DNA from: an uncultured Roseovarius sp.
Lineage (GTDB): Bacteria > Pseudomonadota > Alphaproteobacteria > Rhodobacterales > Rhodobacteraceae
Reading direction: 5' to 3'
NCBI RefSeq assembly: GCF_947489715.1
Contig: NZ_CANLER010000003.1
Coordinates: forward strand, 124,001 to 188,000
DNA length: 64,000 bases
The position numbers were made by a program, and so were the translations under genes. The notes under the pieces were generated by a model that was not told the origin of the DNA, ran no database searches, and saw only the letters and a list, made by a program, of their open reading frames with translations. Of this stretch, positions 43,124 through 49,980 are shown one piece after another (position 1 is the first letter of the stretch; the number at the start of each line of letters is the position of its first letter).

Positions 43124-44610
43124 ATCGCGCCCAGATACGTGTCCCAAAGATTGTTGCGGAAGGTCAGGCTCGGGTCCAGCGCGCGTTTCGCGGCGGCGAA
43201 CTCGGGCGCGCGCGGATAGGCGCGGATCAGTTGCTCGGTCGTCGCATGGGGCCTGTATGGCAGGTAATAAGTGCCGCCGATATCGGTGATCCCGTCGATC
43301 AGTTCGCGGGTCATGCGGGCCATGTCGACCTCGGCCCGGACGGTCATTTCCTGACTGAACGACATAACCGCTGCGATCCGCGGCACCGACGCATAGGCCA
43401 GCCAACTGTCGGGGTCGGCGGCGATGAACCGCAAGGTGACATTCAGGAATTCCTGATAGGACGCAGGTATAACCCGCTGGCAAACATCGATGAAATCGGC
43501 AAAGCGGTCGGCGGCAACGAAATACTCGTGCAGGATATCCGTGCGTTGCGGGTCGCGGTCATCCAGCGTGATCACCGGCTCGTTGATCAGCGAATTGCGT
43601 GTTGCCGCGCCCCCGGCCAGTCGCGGCCCGACATCGGTTTCCGTCCACCAGCGCAGCCGCTTGATCCGTTCGTTGCCCAGCTGCGCCCGGTAGACATACC
43701 TTGCCATTTTCGAAGCAAACCCCGAGCCGCTGGCGGCTGGCAGATCATCCTGATCTTCGGTTGCACGGTAGGTGATCATCAGCGCATGCTTAAAGAAATT
43801 CGCGCGGTCCACATTCAGCCTGCCATAGGCCATTGTCACGGACCCATCGGCCAGCGTATCCATGAACCGCGTGCCGAATTCAGCGGCAGGCATCTCTTCG
43901 AAATCAGGTTTCAGCCTTGTGTTCGGGGCCATCTCGACCACCATCGAAGTGATCGCCCCGGTTAGCCCGTACCCGCCCATCGTCATGCCGAACAGTTCGG
44001 TATTTTCAGTCCGTGAACAGGTCACCAGATCGCCCGAAGGCAGCACCATCTCAAAGCTACGCACCGTGGCACCCATCGGCCCCAGCCGGACCGGCCAGCC
44101 ATGGGCGTTAACACAGAAGGTCGCCGCCACGCCAAAATCATTGTTTGATTGCATAACCTTAGGCCCAAATCCCAGCGGATCAAGCGCCGCGAGAACCTGG
44201 CTCCAGCGGGCGCCGGCATGCACCCGGAAGGTACCGTTTGCCGTGTCCGGCTCGATCCAACCATTGTCATAGGTGACCGCATAACCTTGACGGGGAATCG
44301 CCTGCCCGCCCATCGAGTGCCGCGCCGCACCGACGTTGAATGGCAGCCCGTTGGCTCGGGCATCACTTAGCTCGGCACGGATCGCGGCGACCAGCGCATC
44401 GCCGGGGTCCTGGTTCAGGATTGCATGTCTGAAAATCGGTGTTTCGCTGAGCCCACTGGCGTCGTTCATTGTAGTGGCGGCCCCAGTGGGCTCCAGCGAT
44501 CTGGTCCCATCCAGAATGGGTTTGGCGGGGGTGAAATGCCGGGTCGCCCACCCGCCAATCACCGCCCCGCCGCCCAAGAGCAAAGTACGTCGGGAGATAC
44601 TATTCATCAT
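43120..44610 (-). CDS. Tat-type FAD-binding oxidase (GlcD/lactone-oxidase superfamily)
   Basis: A 496-residue flavoprotein. The N-terminus (SISRRTLLLGGGAVIGGWATRHF) is a typical twin-arginine signal, so the folded, FAD-loaded enzyme is probably exported. The FAD_binding_4 domain spans about 85-270: 'LPFNVGAARHSMGGQAIPRQGYAVTYDNGWIEPDTANGTFRVHAGARWSQVLAALDPLGFGPKVMQSNNDFGVAATFCVNAHGW'. The GxxHSMGG motif is like that of aldonolactone and related alditol oxidases. The substrate is unknown. Two start codons (ATGATG) are possible. Overlaps the DUF4383-like gene by ATGA. Confidence 0.88.
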   Translation of the reverse strand: MMNSISRRTLLLGGGAVIGGWATRHFTPAKPILDGTRSLEPTGAATTMNDASGLSETPIFRHAILNQDPGDALVAAIRAELSDARANGLPFNVGAARHSMGGQAIPRQGYAVTYDNGWIEPDTANGTFRVHAGARWSQVLAALDPLGFGPKVMQSNNDFGVAATFCVNAHGWPVRLGPMGATVRSFEMVLPSGDLVTCSRTENTELFGMTMGGYGLTGAITSMVVEMAPNTRLKPDFEEMPAAEFGTRFMDTLADGSVTMAYGRLNVDRANFFKHALMITYRATEDQDDLPAASGSGFASKMARYVYRAQLGNERIKRLRWWTETDVGPRLAGGAATRNSLINEPVITLDDRDPQRTDILHEYFVAADRFADFIDVCQRVIPASYQEFLNVTLRFIAADPDSWLAYASVPRIAAVMSFSQEMTVRAEVDMARMTRELIDGITDIGGTYYLPYRPHATTEQLIRAYPRAPEFAAAKRALDPSLTFRNNLWDTYLGAI

Positions 44611-44703
44611 ACTAAAATTTGCCCCTAAAATCAGTTTTCAATATTTTGGAAAAAATAGATAGGTCTGGAAATCCTGACCTTGTGCAACTATGGCACGAGT
44701 GCA

Positions 44704-45108
44704 TCACCGCAGTTCTTTCCGTATCATCAGCTTCAGCCCCGACCAGGTGTCATCGACGGCGCAGACCTTTACATCCACCAGCCCCAGGGACAGCGCAATG
44801 TTGCGGATCACATCCTCGGTCAGGTCCGTGGGTTGTTTCGAGGCTTTCTTGGGCCAGCTGACCCAGATCATCCCGTTCCGTGCCATCAATGGCAGCGCTG
44901 CTTGTAGGTGACTTTCCACATCAACCCGCCGGTTACTGAAGATGTGGATAAAATCCGCGCCCGCCGCCAGCGTCTTTCGAAACACAAGATCGGGCGCCTC
45001 CGGCCCCAGCAGATCGGTATACCTGTCCGGAGCATCCAACAGCACGGCGTTCTGGCCGGCTTTCAGCCCTAGCTTGGCATGCAGCGGACGGCCCGAATAC
45101 CCTGCCAT
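44704..45108 (-). CDS. DUF3052-like protein
   Basis: A 134-residue protein resembling the DUF3052 family: 'AGYSGRPLHAKLGLKAGQNAVLLDAPDRYTDLLG', 'FIHIFSNRRVDVESHLQAALPLMARNGMIWVSWPKKASKQPTDLTEDVIRNIALSLGLVDVKVCAVDDTWSGLKLMIRKE'. The 'W(V/I)SWPK' and 'D..WSG.K' signatures are characteristic. Function unknown. It begins directly after the TAA of the sulfotransferase gene with no intervening base, so the two are likely co-transcribed. Confidence 0.88.
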   Translation of the reverse strand: MAGYSGRPLHAKLGLKAGQNAVLLDAPDRYTDLLGPEAPDLVFRKTLAAGADFIHIFSNRRVDVESHLQAALPLMARNGMIWVSWPKKASKQPTDLTEDVIRNIALSLGLVDVKVCAVDDTWSGLKLMIRKELR

Positions 45109-45927
45109 TTAGTCACCCAGCTTGACGTGCACCTCGTCCAGATCGATCTCGCCAATGGGCATCTTGTTGGACGGGTCCTGAAAATCATATTTGAAAAGCT
45201 CGAAATCGCGTTTGTAGATTTCGTAGACCAAATGCATCGACAGATCGTCGAAATAATCTTCGACCGGGTGCGCACGCTTCGGGCCGTGACCTTCGGATTC
45301 GTTAAACCGCGGTATCTTCTTGATGTTCACCTTCTTCGGCGTCTTGATGGATTTCAGAACCTCGGCCATGCCGTCGTTGAATTTCTCGGTCCAGAAAATC
45401 TTGTCATAGGTACCGCCGTTTACGATGAAGGTCGACACATGGCCCGACTGTGCCGACCAGTGAATATCCGGCTCCATCGGGCGGCGCCAGCGGATGGTAT
45501 CGCGGGCAAAAAGCAGGAACCGGCGGAAGCTTTTGATCTGGTCGAACTCCTGCTTGCCGTCATCACCACCGACCTCGATCCCGTATTTCTGCACCAGGAG
45601 AGGCACGAGCTTGCCACGATAGCGTTTGCCATTGCGCTGAATGCCACAAATCTTGTCGAAAAAACTACTCAGAATACGTGTGTAAGGGTTACGCACGCAG
45701 GTGAAGGCATAGGATTGGTGCGCAGTTACGTTGGCCGAGATCGTCGGCTGACTGTCTTCGCGCGCCCATTTGTGCAAGCCATCGGTGGCGTCGTGGATGT
45801 CGCCATCGAAAAATTCGCCGTGATCTGAATAATACATAATCTGACCAATAGTCGAGCAGGCGCATTTCGGCACCACGCGATAGACCACACTTTCACTTTC
45901 GGTCATCCAGGTGCCGGGAAACCCCAT
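45109..45927 (-). CDS. Sulfotransferase family 2 protein
   Basis: A 272-residue PAPS-dependent sulfotransferase of the carbohydrate type. The ATG at 45927 has GGAGG seven bases upstream. The 5'-phosphosulfate loop is 'VVPKCACSTIGQIMYY' (PKCACST at 20-26) and the 3'-phosphate site is 'FTCVRNPYTRILSSFFDK'. The frame runs on upstream for 84 codons into the divergent glycosyltransferase, but that part is not family-like. Facing a branching-type glycosyltransferase across 150 bp, it probably sulfates a sugar of the same polysaccharide. Confidence 0.92.
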   Translation of the reverse strand: MGFPGTWMTESESVVYRVVPKCACSTIGQIMYYSDHGEFFDGDIHDATDGLHKWAREDSQPTISANVTAHQSYAFTCVRNPYTRILSSFFDKICGIQRNGKRYRGKLVPLLVQKYGIEVGGDDGKQEFDQIKSFRRFLLFARDTIRWRRPMEPDIHWSAQSGHVSTFIVNGGTYDKIFWTEKFNDGMAEVLKSIKTPKKVNIKKIPRFNESEGHGPKRAHPVEDYFDDLSMHLVYEIYKRDFELFKYDFQDPSNKMPIGEIDLDEVHVKLGD

Positions 45928-46077
45928 TCTGCCGCCTCCACGCTCGATCTGCCCGCTTTTTGAGAGCTTTATGGTTTTTAACCCGTTAAAAAATTCAAAG
46001 AAAGCCTGTTTATTCAAGGCTTGTTCATGCGTATCAATGTAAACAATCGACGCAGCATCGGGTAGATCGTTTCCAGA

Positions 46078-47655
46078 ATGGCTAAAATCGCCTTTATTCT
46101 TCTGTGCCACAAGGATCCGGATGCGATCATTGGTCAGGCCGAGATGCTGACTGCGGCGGGCGATTACATGTCGATCCATTTCGATGCTCGCGCCAAACCT
46201 GAAAATTACCGCAAGATCCGCGAAGCGCTTGACGAAAATCCTAACGTCACATTCGCAAAAAAACGGGTCAAATGTGGCTGGGGGGAATGGTCACTGGTGC
46301 AGGCAACGCTGAACGCGATAGATGCCGCAGCCACGACCTTTCCGCGCGCCACGCATTTCTACATGCTCTCGGGTGATTGTGCGGCGATCAAATCCGCGAA
46401 ATACGCGCATGATTTCCTGGATGCGCGGGACATGGATTACATTGAAAGCTTCGATTATTTCGAAAGCGATTGGATCAAGACCGGCATGAAGGAAGAGCGG
46501 CTGATCTACCGCCACTACTTCAATGAACGCAAAAACAAGCGCCTGTTTTACACCAGCGTCAATCTACAACGAAAACTGGGCCTGACCCGCGAGATTCCGA
46601 ACGACATTCAGATTCAGATCGGCAGCCAATGGTGGTGCCTGCGTCGGCGCACCGTTGAATGGATTTTGGATTTCACCCGTCAGCGCAAGGACGTGATGCG
46701 GTTTTTCCGCTCGACCTGGATCCCGGATGAGACTTTCTTTCAAACCCTTGTGCGCCATGTCGTGCCCGAGGCCGAAATCGAAACCCGCACCCTGACCTTC
46801 CTGATGTTCACCGATTACGGGATGCCGGTTACATTCTACAACGATCACTACGATCTGTTGCTTTCCCAGGATTTCCTTTTTGCCCGCAAGATCAGCCCCG
46901 AAGCGCTGGAACTCAAGGAACGGCTGGGCGCGCTTTATGCCGACGATGACGCACAGTTCCAGATCTCTAACGAGGGGCGCAGCCTGTTCAAGTTCCTGTC
47001 GGGGCGCGGCCGGATCGGACGGCGCTTTGCCAGCCGCTTCTGGGAGACCGAAAGCACGCTGGGGCGCGAGCGCGAACTAATGATCGTGATCTGCAAAAAA
47101 TGGCACGTCGCCAAGCGCCTGCTGGACCGCATCCGCCAGATCACCAATGTGCCGGCGATCGAATATCTCTTTAATGAAGAGGATACCGCCCTGCCCGATC
47201 TGGGCGGCATTCAGGCGACGCTGGGCAAGCGTACCCGCCACCGTCGCGCGCTGATGCGGATGCTGTTTGACTATTACGAGACGGATCGCCTGATCGTCTG
47301 CATTGATCCCGGCAATTTGGATCTGTTGCAGGATTTCTGCGGCGACCGCTCCACCACCAAGCTCTTGGAGGTGCAATGCGACTTCACCGACAGTTATCTG
47401 ATAGGCCACGCCATGCGCGTGGGGCTGGCGGGCGAACAGACACCTGCGGAAACGCTGGAGCGACTATTGCCCACGATCCGCGGCGACATGACATTCGAAA
47501 GCGACCGGATCAGGGATGCCGAATTTGAAAACCACATGGTGATGCGGCAATCTGCGGATCGCGACCAGAATGCCAATCTGCTGGCGCGTTTCCTTGATCT
47601 TCCCGCCGAGAAGACGCAAGAGATTGTCGAACAGGACTATCTATTTGCCGATTAA
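46078..47655 (+). CDS. Core-2/I-branching-type glycosyltransferase with C-terminal extension (DUF5928-like)
   Basis: A 525-residue protein. The N-terminal half (about 1-260) is the Branch/GT14 fold found in beta-1,6-N-acetylglucosaminyl- and xylosyltransferases: 'IAFILLCHKDPDAIIGQAEML', 'IHFDARAKPENY', 'WGEWSLVQATLNAI', 'FYMLSGDCAAIKS', 'IGSQWWCLRRRTVEWIL' and 'IPDETFFQTLV'. The C-terminal half ('RELMIVICKKWHVAKRLLDRIRQITNVPAIEYLFNEED...') looks like a second, sugar-nucleotide-independent domain that I recall as DUF5928. It is cytoplasmic, with no membrane helix. Bacterial members act on exopolysaccharide; acceptor unknown. Confidence 0.88.
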   Translation: MAKIAFILLCHKDPDAIIGQAEMLTAAGDYMSIHFDARAKPENYRKIREALDENPNVTFAKKRVKCGWGEWSLVQATLNAIDAAATTFPRATHFYMLSGDCAAIKSAKYAHDFLDARDMDYIESFDYFESDWIKTGMKEERLIYRHYFNERKNKRLFYTSVNLQRKLGLTREIPNDIQIQIGSQWWCLRRRTVEWILDFTRQRKDVMRFFRSTWIPDETFFQTLVRHVVPEAEIETRTLTFLMFTDYGMPVTFYNDHYDLLLSQDFLFARKISPEALELKERLGALYADDDAQFQISNEGRSLFKFLSGRGRIGRRFASRFWETESTLGRERELMIVICKKWHVAKRLLDRIRQITNVPAIEYLFNEEDTALPDLGGIQATLGKRTRHRRALMRMLFDYYETDRLIVCIDPGNLDLLQDFCGDRSTTKLLEVQCDFTDSYLIGHAMRVGLAGEQTPAETLERLLPTIRGDMTFESDRIRDAEFENHMVMRQSADRDQNANLLARFLDLPAEKTQEIVEQDYLFAD

Positions 47656-47666
47656 GGATGTGCCCC

Positions 47667-48044
47667 ATGCCCTACAACTATGATGACCAGAATATCTTTG
47701 CCAAAATCCTGCGCGGTGAAATCCCCAACGACACAGTGCTGGAGACCGAACACACATTAGCTTTCAACGACATCCAACCTCAGGCCCCCGTGCATGTGCT
47801 GGTTATTCCGAAAGGGCCTTATGTCTGCCACGACCATTTCGCCCTTAATGCCAGCGATGCCGAGATTGCTGATTTCACCCGTGCGGTTGGCAAAATCTGC
47901 CAGATGAACAGCATCCAGCCGGGTGAGGGTGGCGAGGGTTACCGCACCATCGCAAACGCTGGTTCGGACGGCGTACAAGAGGTGCCGCATTTCCACATGC
48001 ATATCCTTGGCGGTCGCCCATTGGGTCGGATGCTTTCAAAATAG
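47667..48044 (+). CDS. HIT-family (HINT-like) nucleotide-binding protein
   Basis: A 125-residue histidine-triad protein, likely a purine nucleoside phosphoramidase. The start at 47667 has AAGGA eight bases upstream; the upstream ATG-equivalent at 47658 has none. The N-terminal 'NIFAKILRGEIPNDTVLETEHTLAFNDIQPQAPVHVLVIPK' and the catalytic triad HFHMH (His108, His110, His112) followed by ILGG are diagnostic. It lies 11 bp after the glycosyltransferase gene, which may be chance co-transcription. Confidence 0.94.
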   Translation: MPYNYDDQNIFAKILRGEIPNDTVLETEHTLAFNDIQPQAPVHVLVIPKGPYVCHDHFALNASDAEIADFTRAVGKICQMNSIQPGEGGEGYRTIANAGSDGVQEVPHFHMHILGGRPLGRMLSK

Positions 48045-48197
48045 CGAATGACCACGACGCATGAAGTTTCTGTTTGTCGCATTGGTCGATGCGCAGACCA
48101 AAATTTCGATCCGAAATACGAATTGAGTGCTAGCTTTGCTTTGGCGGCCCGATTTGCAGCCCTACCAATTCAAACCAAAATCTCTCACCCATGAAAA

Positions 48198-48653
48198 CTA
48201 CAGTTGAGGAAACACGCTCGTCTTTTTGACCACACCATAAACAAAGCTTGTATCAATCGACCCGACACCACCAATGGAGTGGATGCGCCTACGAATAAAA
48301 TTCTCGTAGGCATCCAATCCCGACACCATCACTTTTAGGAAGTAGTCGGTGCCACCGGTCAGCATGTAGCATTCCAGTACCTCTTCCATCCGTCCGACCT
48401 GTTGCTCAAATTGCTTCACTGTCTCTTCGTTGTGCCGTTCCAGACGAACCTGCACGAAGGCAGTGATCGGCAATCCGTAGACGGCTGGATCAACATCCGC
48501 GCTGAAACCGACGATCGCACCGGAAGATTCCAGATTGCGCAAACGGCGCAGGCAGGGTGATGGTGACAGGTTTACACGCTCTGCAAGATCCTGGTTCGTC
48601 ATCCGGCCTTCTTGTTGAAGAGCACGTATGATTTGGCGATCTTTTCTGTCCAT
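48198..48653 (-). CDS. Lrp/AsnC-family transcription regulator
   Basis: A 151-residue Lrp-type protein: N-terminal helix-turn-helix ('DRKDRQIIRALQQEGRMTNQDLAERVNLSPSPCLRRLRNLESSGAIVGFSADV') and C-terminal RAM ligand-binding domain ('FVQVRLERHNEETVKQFEQQVGRMEEVLECYMLTGGTDYFLKVMVSGLDAYENFI'). Diverging from methionine gamma-lyase over 118 bp with palindromes between, it is probably the lyase's local regulator, sensing methionine or a related amino acid. Confidence 0.94.
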   Translation of the reverse strand: MDRKDRQIIRALQQEGRMTNQDLAERVNLSPSPCLRRLRNLESSGAIVGFSADVDPAVYGLPITAFVQVRLERHNEETVKQFEQQVGRMEEVLECYMLTGGTDYFLKVMVSGLDAYENFIRRRIHSIGGVGSIDTSFVYGVVKKTSVFPQL

Positions 48654-48664
48654 TCGTATCTCTC

Positions 48665-48705
48665 TGGCATTTTATGCCAATATTCTTACTAATGTTAGCA
48701 TAAAA
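48665..48705. promoter_or_regulatory. Operator-like inverted repeats between lrp-type gene and mgl
   Basis: TTTTATGC (48670-48677) and GCATAAAA (48698-48705) are the ends of an imperfect 36-bp inverted repeat whose arms match at 13 of about 15 positions. A second perfect one, TGGCAT-TTT-ATGCCA, lies at 48665-48679. The AT-rich symmetric layout, 12-52 bp upstream of the Lrp start and about 67-107 bp upstream of mgl, fits multimeric Lrp binding that controls both genes. Confidence 0.65.
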
Positions 48706-48771
48706 GGCAATATACCACCTCGTGACCTGTGCCATGATTCCCGAAAATCATTCACAGGAGTTTGCCGCCTC

Positions 48772-49968
48772 ATGACCCAAGGTTTCGCCACCCGCGCCAT
48801 CCACCACGCCTATAACCCGCAGGAAAACGAAGGTGCCCTGACGCCTCCCTTGCATCTGACGTCAACCTTCGCATTTGAAAGCGCCGAGGCTGGCGGGGAG
48901 ATGTTTGCGGGTGAACGACCCGGCCATTTCTATTCCCGGATATCAAACCCCACTTGCGATCTTCTTGAGAAGCGTATCGCCACCCTGGAAGGCGCCGAAG
49001 CAGGGCTTGCTTTGTCCTCTGGCATGGGTGCCATCACAGCGACCCTATGGACGTTACTCAGCCCCGGTGATGAGGTGATCGTCGACAGAACGCTTTATGG
49101 CTGCACTTTTACCTTTCTTCAGCACGGGCTGGCGAAATGGGGGGTAAAGGTGACCCATGTGGATTTGACGAATCCCGACAACCTTAGGGATGCAATCACC
49201 GGAACGACCCGTGTCATCTATTTTGAAACCCCAGCAAACCCGAATATGCGGCTTGTGGACATCGCCGCCATTTCCGAGATTGCACATGACATGGGTGCGA
49301 CGGTTGTCGTGGATAACACCTATGCCACACCGTACCTGACCCGGCCGATTGCATTAGGGGCGGATATCGTTGTTCACTCCGCCACCAAGTATCTTGGCGG
49401 CCATGGTGATGTGGTGGCTGGTCTGGTGGTCGGCAGTACAGAAAAGATTACAGAAATACGTCTGATCGGCATGAAGGATCTGACCGGGGCAGTGATGGCG
49501 CCGTTCAATGCGATGCTGATCTTGCGGGGACTGAAAACCTTGGCGCTCCGTGTCGATCGTCACTGTGCCTCAGCCCAGATCGTTGCTGAATGGCTTGAAA
49601 AGCAGCAGGGTGTCGGCAAGGTATTTTATCCAGGTCTGGATAGTTTTGAACAACATGATGTTGCCAAGTCTCAAATGGATCAGCCCGGCGCTATGATTGC
49701 CTTCGAACTTGATGGCGGTTTTGAAGCAGGCCGCGCGATGATGAACCGGCTGAGCATGATCCAACGCGCTGTCTCACTTGGTGATGCGGAAACGCTGATC
49801 CAACACCCAGCCTCTATGACCCATTCGGTCTACACGCCTGAAGAACGCGCTGCGCATGACATCAGCGATGGCCTCATTCGTCTCTCGGTCGGGCTGGAAG
49901 AAGTAGACGACATCATCGCGGACCTGCAACAAGCGCTGCCAGCACCCGCCCGCATGGCTGCCGAGTAA
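48772..49968 (+). CDS. Methionine gamma-lyase
   Basis: PLP enzyme that splits methionine into 2-oxobutyrate, methanethiol and ammonia. The 398-residue protein belongs to the trans-sulfuration family; Cys111 in 'DRTLYGCTFTFLQHGL' corresponds to Cys116 of Pseudomonas methionine gamma-lyase, a residue that separates it from cystathionine enzymes. PLP-binding Lys206 is in 'VVHSATKYLGGHGDVVAG'. The ATG at 48772 follows GGAG at a rather long 12-base spacing. It is followed 12 bp later by an AceE-like gene, which could use the 2-oxobutyrate. Confidence 0.92.
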   Translation: MTQGFATRAIHHAYNPQENEGALTPPLHLTSTFAFESAEAGGEMFAGERPGHFYSRISNPTCDLLEKRIATLEGAEAGLALSSGMGAITATLWTLLSPGDEVIVDRTLYGCTFTFLQHGLAKWGVKVTHVDLTNPDNLRDAITGTTRVIYFETPANPNMRLVDIAAISEIAHDMGATVVVDNTYATPYLTRPIALGADIVVHSATKYLGGHGDVVAGLVVGSTEKITEIRLIGMKDLTGAVMAPFNAMLILRGLKTLALRVDRHCASAQIVAEWLEKQQGVGKVFYPGLDSFEQHDVAKSQMDQPGAMIAFELDGGFEAGRAMMNRLSMIQRAVSLGDAETLIQHPASMTHSVYTPEERAAHDISDGLIRLSVGLEEVDDIIADLQQALPAPARMAAE

Positions 49969-49980
49969 GGGAGCAAGACC

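Noticed and set aside
45928..46179. N-terminal extension of the sulfotransferase into the divergent glycosyltransferase gene
   Set aside because: The extension is not family-like and overlaps the opposite gene's start; the ATG at 45927 has a strong GGAGG.
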